DNA of 64,000 nt, taken from NCBI GenBank assembly GCA_963842775.1, contig CAWJHQ010000011.1, positions 1,116,001-1,180,000 of the forward strand, written 5' to 3'. Positions 29,062 to 38,897 of the stretch are shown in pieces. A model generated the notes under the pieces. That model was not told the DNA's origin, did not search any database, and was given only the letters and a program-made list of their open reading frames with translations. The position numbers and the translations under genes are program-made. Source of the DNA: R-RK-3 sp963842775. GTDB taxonomy: Bacteria; Pseudomonadota; Alphaproteobacteria; Rhizobiales; Rhodomicrobiaceae. Each line of letters opens with the position of its first letter. Within the stretch, counting starts at the first letter, position 1.

Positions 29062-29549
29062 CTAGTCGATATAGGCGATGATCCGGCCGCACAAAATCAC
29101 CGCGAGCCATAGCGCAATGGAGAGCCCTGCGGCGAATGCAACGCGCAAGCTGATGCCCGGGCCCCGACGCGTCACCGCTCCATCCGGGAACACGCCTTAG
29201 CAGCAATGCGTTCGCTGTCGCGGCAAGTACCAGCAGCATTTTGAGCTGAAATACACCCAACCCCGCATACTTCACCGCCCCGACCGAGAACAGCAGCGAA
29301 CCTGTCATGACCGCCAGGATCAGGCCGGAGATCGCAAGCGGCAGGAGAATGCGGGCAAGCGCCACAGCGGGAACCGAGGGCCAGAATCCAAGGAGCCGAA
29401 GATCCAAGCGGCACAATGGCCCCGAAAAGCAGAGCAATGCCAACAATATGCCCGGCGTTGACCAGCGGGTAGCCATAATAGGACCCGCGCAAGGCTGTTG
29501 GCAGAGCGCTGCCCTGCAACGCCGCCAGAGCCGAGAACAGCTGCTCCAT
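29062..29549 (-). pseudogene. DUF6644-like integral membrane protein, frameshifted twice
   Basis: Three pieces join into a small membrane protein of about 161 residues: LRGSYYGYPLVNAGHIVGIALLF in the first frame, RLLGFWPSVPAVALARILLPL through VFQLKMLLVLAATANALLLRR in the second, and ISLRVAFAAGLSIALWLAVIL to TAG 29062 in the third. The breaks at about 29404 and 29184 are each repaired by removing one base. Four hydrophobic helices with a His-containing first helix resemble DUF6644/CopD-like proteins, which often occur beside DUF6152 proteins, as here (10 bp upstream). A haem or copper role is possible but not shown. Confidence 0.65.
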
Positions 29550-29559
29550 TGCCGAGCCG

Positions 29560-29937
29560 CTAATCGCGGTCCGGATAGAGATTATAGGTCTTGCCGTCGA
29601 TCACGACGCGCTCGGCCTTGATGACCTTCAGTTTCTTGTCCGCCGCACGATGGCCCTGGATCGTCAGCGTCACGCCGGCCGTGAGCTTGTCATCCGTCAG
29701 ACCCGCCTGATGGTTGCGCCAGGGCTGCCCGACCTCGACGGTCCATTCCTCGCCATTGACGTCAAGCATGACGAGACCGTGCGGATTGCCCAGCTTCACC
29801 GACGTGATCTTGCCGGTGACCTCGGAATTCCCATCCTCCGCCCAGCGCCAGCCATGATGCGCCCCGGCGGGCTGGGCGAACCAAACGCCGAGCAGCAGCA
29901 AAACCAGCGCCGTGAATTTTAATCGATGCGCATGCAT
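29560..29937 (-). CDS. DUF6152 family exported protein
   Basis: 125 residues from ATG 29937 behind AAGGAGG. A signal peptide ends at PAGA, directly followed by HHGW, the hallmark N-terminus of DUF6152 proteins. The compact all-beta domain (VTGKITSVKLGNPHGLVMLDV, WTVEVGQPWRNHQAGL) probably binds a ligand or metal in the periplasm. It is transcribed with the DUF6644-like gene downstream. Function unknown. Confidence 0.78.
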   Translation of the reverse strand: MHAHRLKFTALVLLLLGVWFAQPAGAHHGWRWAEDGNSEVTGKITSVKLGNPHGLVMLDVNGEEWTVEVGQPWRNHQAGLTDDKLTAGVTLTIQGHRAADKKLKVIKAERVVIDGKTYNLYPDRD

Positions 29938-30074
29938 TTTCGGCCTCCTTGCAATTCCTCGCGAATGAACACGGCACATATTGGAGGAGTTCCGGTCCCG
30001 TGCTGGACGCTCGCTTCCACCACCGATAGATTGGACTCCGCCCGGCAAATGGGCAAGACGCATCGAGGCGGGCA

Positions 30075-30533
30075 ATGGACGGAATTTCGCGCCAGGATTT
30101 CACCTTTTTCCATCCATTGCGCGTGCGCTGGTCCGAAGTCGATCCGCAGGGCATCGTCTTCAATCCCAACTATCTGGCCTATGCGGACATCGCGCTGACC
30201 GAATATATGCGCGGCATCGGCTTTCCCTATCCGGACGCACTTCTCCGGCTGGGCTCCGATCTTTTCGCCGTGCGCGCCGAGATCAATTTCCGCGCCTCCG
30301 CCAAATATGACGACGAGTTGGATCTGGCCGCGCGCGTGTCGCGCATCGGGCGCACCAGCCTCAACCTCACCGTCGGCATATTCAGGAGCGATCAGATCCT
30401 GTGCGAGGTGCTGCTGACCTATGTGAACGCCGCGCGCGAAACGCAGAAGCCCATGCCGCTGCCGGAGCCTTTCGTCGAAACGGTCACTGCATTTGAGAAG
30501 CGTCCGCCGGAGCGCGCGCAACGATCGAGCTGA
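30075..30533 (+). CDS. Acyl-CoA thioesterase (4HBT/YbgC-like hot-dog fold)
   Basis: 152 residues. The N-terminal motif VRWSEVDPQGIVFNPNYLAYADIALTEY fits the 4-hydroxybenzoyl-CoA thioesterase family, with the catalytic Asp in EVDPQG. Later strands (ARVSRIGRTSLNLTVGIF) complete the single hot-dog domain. Cytosolic; hydrolyses an acyl-CoA of unknown chain. It is divergent from the DUF6152 gene (137 bp gap) and precedes the transglycosylase gene. Confidence 0.85.
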   Translation: MDGISRQDFTFFHPLRVRWSEVDPQGIVFNPNYLAYADIALTEYMRGIGFPYPDALLRLGSDLFAVRAEINFRASAKYDDELDLAARVSRIGRTSLNLTVGIFRSDQILCEVLLTYVNAARETQKPMPLPEPFVETVTAFEKRPPERAQRSS

Positions 30534-30599
30534 GCGGAACGTCGCGCGGGATCGGAACAGACCGTTGCAAGGCGCGCGCCAACTGGCTATTCACCTCCG

Positions 30600-31829
30600 A
30601 TGAACCTGCTGATCTCACGACGCAGCTTGCTCGCCGCTGGCCTAGGCGGTGTCGCGGCCCTCCTCCCCGGCAGTCCTGCGCTGGCGCAACGCTCGAAGCT
30701 GAGCTTCGAAAAATGGGTCGAACAGTTCCGCGCCCGCGCCAAGGCGCGCGGCATTTCGGACGCCGTCTATAACAGCGTGATGAAAGGCATCAAGCCGGAC
30801 ATCTCCGTCTATGCGCAAGACCGAGCCCAGCCGGAATTTCGCGAGAAGGCATGGCAGTATCTCAATCGCCGGGTTTCCGACTGGCGCATCGCAACCGGCA
30901 AGGACCGCGCCCGCGAGCATGACGCGCTGCTGACCCGCATCGAAAAGGAATACGGCGTCGACCGCCACATCATGCTGGGCCTGTGGGGCATGGAGTCCGC
31001 CTTCGGCGATGTCGTCGACAATCCCAAGCATATGAAGCCGGTGTTTCCGTCCCTTGCCGCGCTCGCCTGGGGCGAACCACGGCGGCGCGCCTATTGGGAG
31101 AAGGAGCTGCTCAACGCGCTGGTCATCGTGCAGCGGGGCTGGGGACGCCCTGGTGAGATGATCGGCTCCTGGGCAGGGGCGATGGGCCACACACAGTGGA
31201 TGCCGGAGGTCTGGCTCAATATGGGCGTCGATTTCGACAAAGACGGACGCATCTCGCCCTTCAAGCCAGCCGATGCACTGGCCGGCACGGCGCGGTACCT
31301 CGTGCAGCGGGGCGGATACCGGCGCGGCGAGCATTGGGGCTATGAGGTCAAGCTGCCCGAGCGGCTGAGCCCGCGGACGCGGGGCGAACGCACCATCGCG
31401 GCATGGAGCAAGGCGGGCGTGCAGCGGGTGAGCGGCAAGGAATTTCCGCATCCAAAGGAAAAGGCACGGCTTTGGCAGCCTGCTCTGCACGGGCCGATTT
31501 TCCTGACCACCCGCAATTTCCAGGCGGTGAAATCCTACAACCCTTCGGGCCTCTATACGCTCGCCATCGTCCATCTCGGCGACCGGATAGCCGGGGCGGG
31601 GCCAATCGCGCGGCCGTTTCCCGGCGGCGAACGGCCGTTAACGCTGGCCGAATTGCAGGAGGTGCAAAAGCGGCTGACGGCGGCGGGCTTCGACACCGGC
31701 GGCACCGATGGACGCATCGGCCAGCAGACCATGCGCGCGGTACGCGACTTTCAGGTGAAGGCGGGCCTCAAGCCGGCGGACGGCTATGCGGGGCTGAAGG
31801 TGCTGTCGAAGTTGCGGCAATCGGGTTGA
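30600..31829 (+). CDS. Lytic murein transglycosylase (MltB-like) with peptidoglycan-binding domain
   Basis: 409 residues. An SRRSLLAAGLGG-type signal is followed by the SLT-2 catalytic domain (about 35-330) with the catalytic Glu in LGLWGMESAFGD (E132), then SWAGAMGHTQWMPEVW and YLVQRGGYRRGEHWGYEV. Residues about 345-405 are a PG_binding_1 domain (LAELQEVQKRLTAAGFDTGG, QTMRAVRDFQ). It cleaves peptidoglycan glycan strands in the periplasm with formation of 1,6-anhydro-muramic acid. It ends at a strong hairpin shared with the convergent carboxylase gene. Confidence 0.9.
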   Translation: MNLLISRRSLLAAGLGGVAALLPGSPALAQRSKLSFEKWVEQFRARAKARGISDAVYNSVMKGIKPDISVYAQDRAQPEFREKAWQYLNRRVSDWRIATGKDRAREHDALLTRIEKEYGVDRHIMLGLWGMESAFGDVVDNPKHMKPVFPSLAALAWGEPRRRAYWEKELLNALVIVQRGWGRPGEMIGSWAGAMGHTQWMPEVWLNMGVDFDKDGRISPFKPADALAGTARYLVQRGGYRRGEHWGYEVKLPERLSPRTRGERTIAAWSKAGVQRVSGKEFPHPKEKARLWQPALHGPIFLTTRNFQAVKSYNPSGLYTLAIVHLGDRIAGAGPIARPFPGGERPLTLAELQEVQKRLTAAGFDTGGTDGRIGQQTMRAVRDFQVKAGLKPADGYAGLKVLSKLRQSG

Positions 31830-31836
31830 GGTCTTC

Positions 31837-31867
31837 CTTGCCCTCTCCCGCAAGGGGAGAGGGCAAG
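31837..31867. repeat. Extragenic palindrome acting as bidirectional terminator
   Basis: A perfect 13 bp inverted repeat (CTTGCCCTCTCCC and its complement, 5-base loop) lies between the convergent genes ending at 31829 and 31874. Its core CCCTCTCCC/GGGAGAGGG recurs twice at 36485-36590, so it is a member of a repeat family. Confidence 0.75.
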
Positions 31868-31873
31868 AAGGGA

Positions 31874-33435
31874 TCAGGGCCGCATCCCGAAACCGGCCCG
31901 CCCCGGCGTCCGCAAGGGTTCGGCCAGATCGGCGAACTCGCATAGCAGCTTGCGCGTGTCGCGCGGGTCGATGATCTCCTCCACCCAAAAGGCCTCCGCC
32001 GTGCGAAAGGGTGAGCGTAGCTTGTTCAACCGCTCCTCGATCTCGGCCAGCTTGGCGGCCTTGTCTTCCGCTTCGTCGATATCGGCGCGGTACGCCGCCT
32101 CGATACCGCCTTCGAGCGGCAGCGATCCCCACCACGCCGACGGCCAGGCATAGCGCAGCGCCAGACGCCCGGCCGGCGCATGAGCAGCTCCCGCGACGCC
32201 AAAGACATTGCGCACGATGATCGTGCACCAGGGCACGCTCGACTGGTTCATCGCCGCCATCGCCCGCACGCCGTGCCGGATGACGGCGGATCGCTCCGCT
32301 TCCAGCCCGATCAGGAAGCCGGGGCAGTCGGCGAGATGGACGATCGGCAGGTGGAACGTCTCGGCGGTGTCGGTGAAGCGGACGATTTTCTGGCAGGCAT
32401 TGGCGGTCCAGGCGCCGGCATAATGGTATGGGTCGGACGCCATCACCGCAACCGGCAAGCCGCCGAGCCGCGCGAAACCGGTGATGATCGAGCGGCCGAA
32501 CATGGCGCCGAATTCGAAGAAGCTGTCCCTGGTCGAACAGCATCTCGATGAGCGGCCGCATCTTGTAGACCTGCCGGCGGTTGCGCGGGATAATCGAGAG
32601 GAGCTTTTCCTCGCTCCGGTCCGGCCGGGTCGTCGCATGGCGTCCGCTCGGCGAGGGAAAACACGGAATTCGGCAGGTAGGAGAGATAGCGGCGCGCGCA
32701 ATCGAAGGCGTCTTCCTCCGTGTCGACCGCATGATCCACCGCCCCGGCCCGGCACTGCGTCTCCCAGCCGCCGAGTTCCTGCTTGGTCAGTTCCTGCCCG
32801 AGCCGAGCCACGACCGGCGGCCCCGCGACGAACATCGCCGAGGATTTGGTCATCACCGAATAGTGGCTCGCCGCCAGCCGCGCCGCGCCCAACCCCGCAA
32901 CGGAACCGAGGCCAAGCGCGACGACCGGCACCGTGCTCAGCGTGTCCGTGACATATTGGAAGCCGATTGTGGACTGGCCGAGCCCACCCGGCAGATTGGC
33001 GCGGCCGGTGGTCTCGATGGTTTTCACCGAACCGCCGCCGCCTGAGCCTTCGATCAGCCGGATGATGGGCAGCCGCAGCTCGTTGGCCATCTGCTCGGCG
33101 AGAATATTCTTCGTCGGGATGGTGGCATCGGCGGACCCGCCGCGCACGGTGAAATCGTCGCCCGAGACGATGACGCGCCGCCCGCCGACGCTTGCCCGCC
33201 CGAAAACACAGTTCGACGGCACCAGCTCGATCAGCTCGCCATGCTCATCATATTCCGCCTTGCCGGCAATCGCGCCGATTTCGTGGAAGCTGCCGGGATC
33301 GGTCAGCTTTTCGATGCGCTCGCGCACCGTGAGCCGGCCGCCATCATGCTGACGCTTCACCTTGTCGGCGCCGCCCATCCGCTCGACAAACGCCTTGCGC
33401 CTTGCCAGTTCGTCGAGCTCAGCTTGCCAACTCAT
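31874..33435 (-). pseudogene. Acyl-CoA carboxylase, carboxyltransferase (beta) subunit, frameshifted twice
   Basis: About 519 residues after repair. The N-terminal half (RKAFVERMGGADKVKRQHDGG, VIVSGDDFTVRGGS, GSVKTIETTGR) is in frame to about 32622. A middle piece (KLLSIIPRNRRQVYKMRPLIEMLFD) is in a second frame, and after about 32531 the C-terminal half (FFEFGAMFGRSIITGFARL, VHLADCPGFLIGLEAE) is in a third. Removing one base at each site restores the protein. It belongs to the propionyl/methylcrotonyl/geranyl-CoA carboxylase group; the acyl specificity is unclear and no biotin-carrying alpha subunit is visible here. The start ATG is at 33435. Confidence 0.82.
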
Positions 33436-33686
33436 CGATCGTTCGCCTCATCCCATTCGTTTCCGTGCAAAACGAGGCCGATCGTATCAAGCGGAGCAGT
33501 GGAGAACAAACTGCATGCAGCGATTATCGATGGTGCCGCCCGCCACTCCACGCAGGACGGCGGAGCAACCCACTAAGGATCAATCGGAGGATAACGGGGA
33601 AATTAGAACCAGATCATTGATTTATAGGTGCGGGTTACGCTTTGTCCCAATCATGCTTTAATAAATTTTATCGCCCCCGGTGAAAG

Positions 33687-34970
33687 ATGAATTTGCAGGT
33701 CCTGAAATCCTCTTCGGCCACAGCCTCCCCGTCATGCCGTCTGTGCGGCACAAAGGTGCAGCACAGCTTCGTCGACCTGGGCATGTCGCCCCTCTGCGAA
33801 AGTTTCCTGAAAGCCGGCGAACTCGACGCGATGGAGCCCTTCTTCCCGCTCCATGCGCTGGTATGCGGCGAATGCTTTCTGGTGCAGTTGAAAGAATATG
33901 TCAGCCGGGAGCACATCTTCCGGGAATATGCCTATTTCTCCTCTTATTCGACGAGTTGGGTCGCCCACGCCAAAGCCTATTGCGAGATGATCGCCAAGCG
34001 GCTCGGCCTCGGCGCGGGCAGCCTTGCCGTCGAACTCGCCAGCAATGACGGCTATCTGCTGCAGCATTTCCTGCCGCTCGGGGTCCCGGTGCTCGGCATC
34101 GAGCCGGCTGCCAATGTCGCCGAGGTCGCGATAGCCAAGGGCGTTCCCAGCATCACCGAGTTTTTCGGCGTGGAGCTGGCGCGCCGCTTGGTGGAGGAGG
34201 GCAAGCGAGCCGATCTGATCGCGGGCAACAACGTGCTCGCCCAGGTGCCGGACCTGAATGATTTCGTCGCCGGAATGCAGATCCTGTTGAAACCGGAAGG
34301 CGTCATCACGCTGGAGTTCCCGCATCTGGAACGGCTGATGGCGGAGAACCAGTTCGACACCATCTATCACGAGCATTTCTCCTATTTCTCCTTCGTAACT
34401 GTCGAGAAAATGGCCGCCCGCCACGGGCTGAAGCTGATCGATGTCGAGGAATTGCCGACGCATGGCGGGTCATTGCGGGTTTATCTGGCGCATAAAAATG
34501 CTGCGCATCGACCATCCGAAGCCGTAGGCGCGCTGCTCGCCCGCGAGGAAGACAAAGGCTTTTGCAGCCTTGCGACCTATGCCTCCTTCGCCGAACAGGT
34601 GAAGCAGACGAAGCGCAAGCTGCTCAGCAGCCTGATCGCCATCAAAGACCAGGGCAAGACCATTGCCGGCTACGGCGCGCCGGGCAAGGGCAACACGCTG
34701 CTCAATTATTGCGGCATCGGCACCGATTTTCTCGATTTCACGGTCGACCGCAATCCCTACAAGCACGGCCGCTTCACGCCGGGAATGCACATCCCGATAA
34801 GGCCGGTCGAAGCGCTCGCCGAGGCGCGGCCGGATTACATCTTCATCCTGCCCTGGAATCTGAAGCAGGAAATCATCCAGCAATTGGTCCAATCCGGGCC
34901 GTCCGGCGCCAAATTCATCGTTCCGATCCCGGAAGTCACGATCATCGACCCCAAGGACCTTCGCCCATGA
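33687..34970 (+). CDS. Sugar C-methyltransferase-like SAM-dependent methyltransferase
   Basis: 427 residues in three parts, as in TylCIII/NovU-type enzymes. Residues about 17-80 form a zinc-binding N-domain (CRLCGTKV with CGECF). A central Rossmann methyltransferase domain has VELASNDGYLLQHF as SAM loop and FDTIYHEHFSYFS. A C-terminal C-methyltransferase domain has GYGAPGKGNTLLNYCGIG and PIPEVTIIDP. It probably methylates a deoxy-ketosugar nucleotide on carbon. It leads a coupled trio with rfbF and a deacetylase (ATGA overlaps), pointing to a branched or modified CDP-sugar for surface polysaccharide. Confidence 0.87.
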   Translation: MNLQVLKSSSATASPSCRLCGTKVQHSFVDLGMSPLCESFLKAGELDAMEPFFPLHALVCGECFLVQLKEYVSREHIFREYAYFSSYSTSWVAHAKAYCEMIAKRLGLGAGSLAVELASNDGYLLQHFLPLGVPVLGIEPAANVAEVAIAKGVPSITEFFGVELARRLVEEGKRADLIAGNNVLAQVPDLNDFVAGMQILLKPEGVITLEFPHLERLMAENQFDTIYHEHFSYFSFVTVEKMAARHGLKLIDVEELPTHGGSLRVYLAHKNAAHRPSEAVGALLAREEDKGFCSLATYASFAEQVKQTKRKLLSSLIAIKDQGKTIAGYGAPGKGNTLLNYCGIGTDFLDFTVDRNPYKHGRFTPGMHIPIRPVEALAEARPDYIFILPWNLKQEIIQQLVQSGPSGAKFIVPIPEVTIIDPKDLRP

Positions 34971-35782
34971 AAGTCGTTTTGTTCTGCGGCGGCCTCGGAA
35001 CGCGCATCCGTGAATATTCCGAAAGCATCCCGAAGCCCATGATCCCGGTCGGGCATCAGCCGATCATGTGGCACATCATGCAATATTACAGCCAGTACGG
35101 GCATCGCGACTTCGTGCTCTGCCTTGGCTATAAAGCCAACATCATCAAGGACTTCTTTCTGAACTACCGGCCGCAATCCTATGCCGATTGCGTCGTATCC
35201 CAGCATGGCGAGAAGGTTGAATTCCTCAGCACGCTGCCGGAAGATTGGCGCGTCTCGCTCATCGACACCGGGATATGGCGCAATATCGGCGAGCGTCTTT
35301 GGGCCGTCCGCGATCACGTCAAGGGCGAGGAGATGTTTCTCGCCAATTACAGCGACGGCTTGTCCGACGTCAATCTGAACGAGGTGATCGACCGGTTCAA
35401 ACGGAGCGGCAAGATCGCCTGCTTCCTCGCCATCCGGCCGCCGCTCACCTATCACCTCGTCGATATGAACGACGACGGCGCGGTCCGCGAATTCCGCGCC
35501 TCCGACCGTTCCGATATCTGGATCAATGGCGGCTATTTCATTCTACGCCCCGAGATCTTCGATTACATGCAGCCGGGCGAGGAACTGGTGCTGGAGCCGT
35601 TCAAGCGGCTCATCGATGCCGATCAGCTCATGGCCTTCAAGCATGAGGGCTTCTGGCGCTCAATGGACACGCTGCGCGACCGTCAGATTCTGGAAGACCT
35701 CGTCGAAAAGGGCGACATGCCCTGGGCCGTCCAGCCTGGGGCCGCGCAAAGCCGCCGTCTCTTGCGGGTCGCGGGGAAATGA
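34967..35782 (+). CDS. rfbF: Glucose-1-phosphate cytidylyltransferase
   Basis: 271 residues with the nucleotidyltransferase signature at the N-terminus (MKVVLFCGGLGTRIREYSES, then PKPMIPVG), LANYSDGLSDVNL as metal site and WINGGYFILRPEIFDYM. RfbF-type enzymes make CDP-glucose from CTP and glucose-1-phosphate, the entry to CDP-deoxysugars. Start overlaps the methyltransferase stop (ATGA), and its stop overlaps the next start. No CDP-glucose 4,6-dehydratase is visible in the window, so further steps must lie elsewhere. Confidence 0.9.
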   Translation: MKVVLFCGGLGTRIREYSESIPKPMIPVGHQPIMWHIMQYYSQYGHRDFVLCLGYKANIIKDFFLNYRPQSYADCVVSQHGEKVEFLSTLPEDWRVSLIDTGIWRNIGERLWAVRDHVKGEEMFLANYSDGLSDVNLNEVIDRFKRSGKIACFLAIRPPLTYHLVDMNDDGAVREFRASDRSDIWINGGYFILRPEIFDYMQPGEELVLEPFKRLIDADQLMAFKHEGFWRSMDTLRDRQILEDLVEKGDMPWAVQPGAAQSRRLLRVAGK

Positions 35783-36432
35783 GGGCGCTTCCGCTTGCCC
35801 GTCCGGGCGAGACATTGTCGGTTCTGTGCCTCGGCGCGCATTCCGACGATATCGAGATCGGCGCGGGCGGCACGATCCTGGGCTGGCTGGCCGCCGGAGT
35901 GCGGCTTCACGCTCATTGGTGCGTGCTGAGCGCAATCGGCGCCCGGGCGGACGAAGCCGCCGGATCGGCAAATGCCTTCCTGGAAGGCGCGGCGGAACGG
36001 ACATTGGAATTCAAGGAATTCCGCGACGGCTATTTTCCTCACAGCGTAGAAATCAAGGAGTGGTTCGAGGATCTGAAAGGCCGCGTGCAGCCGGATGTCG
36101 TCCTGACCCATCGCCGCGACGACGCCCACCAGGACCACCGGCATGTCTGCGGCCTCACCTGGAACAGCTTTCGCGACCATCTCATCCTCGAATATGAGAT
36201 CCCGAAATGGGACGGCGATACCGCCCAGCCGAATGTCTACATGCCGATGACCGCCGAGATCATGGAGCGCAAGACCGCGCTGCTGCTCCGGCATTTCGGC
36301 ACGCAGCGCTCCAAGGACTGGTTCGACGCGGAGACATTTCGCGGCCTCGCGCGGCTGCGCGGCATGGAATGCCGGGCGCCGGAGCGCTATGCGGAAGGCT
36401 TCATTCTACGCAAGGCGGTGCTAGGCGGCTGA
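35779..36432 (+). CDS. PIG-L family N-deacetylase
   Basis: 217 residues. The zinc motif is GAHSDDIEIGAGGT near residue 20, and a later HRRDDAHQDHRHVCGLTWN supplies the third metal ligand. PIG-L/LmbE enzymes remove acetyl groups from N-acetyl-hexosamine conjugates. It is the last gene of the trio and ends beside extragenic palindromes. The substrate is probably an amino sugar of the same surface glycan; the convergent aminotransferase would fit. Confidence 0.85.
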   Translation: MRALPLARPGETLSVLCLGAHSDDIEIGAGGTILGWLAAGVRLHAHWCVLSAIGARADEAAGSANAFLEGAAERTLEFKEFRDGYFPHSVEIKEWFEDLKGRVQPDVVLTHRRDDAHQDHRHVCGLTWNSFRDHLILEYEIPKWDGDTAQPNVYMPMTAEIMERKTALLLRHFGTQRSKDWFDAETFRGLARLRGMECRAPERYAEGFILRKAVLGG

Positions 36433-36484
36433 TGGCTGCCTAGGGCACTCCCATGGCGTGCGTGGTTGAGAACACCAAGCTGCT

Positions 36485-36590
36485 CCCTCTCCCGGGGGAG
36501 AGGGATGGGGTGAGGGGCTTCGCCCCATCGATAGTTTGTACGCCCTCACCCGGACGCTTCGCGTCCGCCCTCTCCCCGCGGGAGAGGGCT
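36485..36590. repeat. Composite extragenic palindromic repeat (BIME-like)
   Basis: Two CCCTCTCCC...GGGAGAGGG palindromes (36485-36504 and near 36569-36589) flank two smaller stems with TTCG loops (GGGGC-TTCG-CCCC and GGACGC-TTCG-CGTCC). It lies between convergent genes ending at 36432 and 36609 and shares its core with 31837-31867. It could terminate transcription from both sides. Confidence 0.75.
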
Positions 36591-36608
36591 TAGTGACGCC
36601 GGTCAGCT

Positions 36609-37944
36609 TTAGCCCAGCACATTCATCCGCCGCTGCACGATTTGCGAGGGCCGCCCCACCAGATATTTCTCCACGCCCTCGTCGAGCGCCCGCGCGTAAA
36701 TCTCCAGCGCGCCGTCGATCGCCGCGACCGTGCGGTCGATGTCCGCGTCGGAATGCGAATAGCTCACGGTCAGCGAAGGGGCGATGACGCCGCGGCGGAT
36801 CGTTTCCTGGAGGAACAGGCTGCGGAACGCCTGGCTCGGCTGGCCGTCCTTGCCCCGCGTGCCATAGAGGAGGCAAGCCGACCGGCCGCTAAGCGTGACG
36901 TAATCGCCAAGACGGCGCCGTGCGATTGCTTGCGCCAATCCGGCACGCAGCCTGTCGCCCGCCGCCGTCAGCCGCTCGATCACCGGTTCCTCATCATAGA
37001 CCTTCATCGTCGCCATGGCGGCAGCGAGGGCGTGCGTCTCCGCGCCATGCGTCGTGGAGAGCAGAAACACCCGTCGGCTTGTCGAAATGATCGAGGCCCC
37101 CCAGACGCATATATTCGCGCTGGCCGGCGAGCGCGGAGACGGAAAAGCCGTTGCCCAGCGCCTTGCCGAAAGTGCACAGGTCCGGAACGATGTCATAGAG
37201 CTTCTGCGCGCCGCTTTTATGCCAGCGGAAGCCGGTGATCATCTCGTCCAGAATGAAGAGCGCGCCGTTCGCGTGGCAGAGCCGCTTCAGCTCATGCAGG
37301 AAATCGTGCCTTGGATCGTCGGTTCGCGCCGCCTCCAGGATGCAGCAGGCGATCCGGCCGGGATGTTCGGCGAACAACGCCTTCGCGCTCGCCAGATCAT
37401 TATAGCGGAAGGTGACCGACAGTTCGTTGATCGCATCCGGCACCCCCGCGCCCATAGGTGTCGGGCCGATGAACCAGTCGTCGACCGAAAAGAACGGGTG
37501 ATCGCCGCAATAGGCGACCAGGTCCCGGCCGGTATAGGCGCGGGCCAGCTTCACGGCAGCCGAGGTCGCGTCCGAGCCGTTCTTGCAGAATTTCACCATA
37601 TCCGCAGTGTCGATGAGCGAAAGGAACCGCTCCGCGCATTCGACTTCAAGCGGGCTCGGCCGCGTGAAGTTGCAGCCGCGCGCCAAATCTTGCATCACTG
37701 CGTCGATCACCGGAGGATAGGCATGGCCGAGGCCCACCGCACGGTTGCCCATGCCGTATTCAATATATTCGTTCCCGTCCACATCCCAGACATGACAGCC
37801 CTTCCCCCGCGCAATGAATCCAGGCGCGAGGATCGGATATTGATCGTCGCCCTTGGCGTAGGTGTGCGAGCCGCCGGGAATGAGCCGATGCGCCCGTTTT
37901 TGCAGATCGGCCGATTTGGGAAAGCGCGGGGAATGCAGATTCAC
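36609..37944 (-). pseudogene. Class III aminotransferase (glutamate-1-semialdehyde aminomutase-like), frameshifted once
   Basis: About 444 residues after repair. I prefer GTG 37944, which has GTGAGG upstream, over a TTG at 37971. It shows GKGCHVWDVDGNEYIEYGMGNRAVGLGHA, FCKNGSDATSAAVKLAR, LFILDEMITGFRW and the PLP-lysine segment DLCTFGKALGNGFS. The frame breaks at 37074 (one extra base after GACAAGCC) and continues as RVFLLSTTHGAETHALAAA. In sugar clusters this subgroup transaminates keto-sugars or side chains rather than making haem precursors. It is convergent with the methyltransferase/rfbF/deacetylase trio. Confidence 0.82.
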
Positions 37945-38175
37945 GCGATAAGCCTCACATTGCAGATGCAAGCACGGGTGCCGTCCGCGAAAGGCATGAC
38001 CGCCATTCGCGCGGGAGCGGCGTGTGCAGTGTTTAGGACTTTCCAGAACATCTGCAACGAGCTTCGCCCGAAACTACACCGAAAGGTTAGGTCGGCCTCA
38101 CACCGCTGTGGACAGAAAAGCATAAAGGCCGGAACAGGTCCGGCCTTCCGCATTCACACCGATGCCGAATATGAT

Positions 38176-38601
38176 TTATTCAACGCGCGTCCAGGTCGGT
38201 CCCTGGCAGATGAGGCCGCCGAGCACGCAGCCCTCAAGCTTCAAATGGGTCTTGTCGACCACCGTCAGCGTGCCGTTATAGGTCTTGCCGTCCTGCGTAT
38301 TGTAGAGCTTGCCCTTCCAGGTCGTGGGGCCGGTCTTCGTCCCGCCATTCATGATCGTGATCCCCTGCACAGGCCGTGTCTTCAGCTTAGGATCGGGGTT
38401 CTCCGTGTCGGTGCGGGAGGGATCGGTGACTTTAACGATCGTGGCGCAGACGCCGCCGCCGCATTTCGCAATCTTGATATGCGAGCCATTGTCCGGGTGC
38501 CGCCAGACGCCCAGCACATCGTCGGCTGATTGAGCGACACCGCTTCCGCCGGAAATGACAATCAAGCCGGCCGCGACCATCACCATCTTTGCGAAATTCA
38601 T
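38176..38601 (-). CDS. DUF2147 family exported protein
   Basis: 141 residues from ATG 38601, with GGAGG about 12 bp upstream. A signal peptide ends near SGVAQS. The mature lipocalin-like domain shows DVLGVWRHPDNGSHIKIAKCGGGVCATIVKV, a GKTYNGTLTVV strand, and LKLEGCVLGGLICQGPTWTRVE, with Cys residues that could form disulfides. Members are small periplasmic proteins of unknown role. Monocistronic. Confidence 0.82.
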   Translation of the reverse strand: MNFAKMVMVAAGLIVISGGSGVAQSADDVLGVWRHPDNGSHIKIAKCGGGVCATIVKVTDPSRTDTENPDPKLKTRPVQGITIMNGGTKTGPTTWKGKLYNTQDGKTYNGTLTVVDKTHLKLEGCVLGGLICQGPTWTRVE

Positions 38602-38897
38602 AGCCACCGTCTCCTCCCTCTGCCCGGCAAAGCCGGCGCCTGTTTTTGTATGCGGGTGCAATCTATCATCGCGTCCGATGAACTCAAAGCCGGCGCGGCG
38701 GCTGGTCAGGAACGTCGAATGTGATCATCGTTCCGCCCGCTGGAATCCCGAAATCGGATTGTGGCCTGGCGGGCACAGAAGCCACTCCGCACGATCGGAA
38801 TAGAACATTTTAGGAACGCAAAAGGTAAACACATGCCATCGAATCGGCTAGTCTCGCGGTTAAGGAAAGCTTAACCCAGGTGCCCGGCCTACACCGC

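Noticed and set aside
27932..29476. 514-codon minus-strand frame across the lipoprotein gene
   Set aside because: Only its first ~95 codons are real (middle piece of the DUF6644-like protein); the rest is antisense to the lipoprotein and results from a frameshift.
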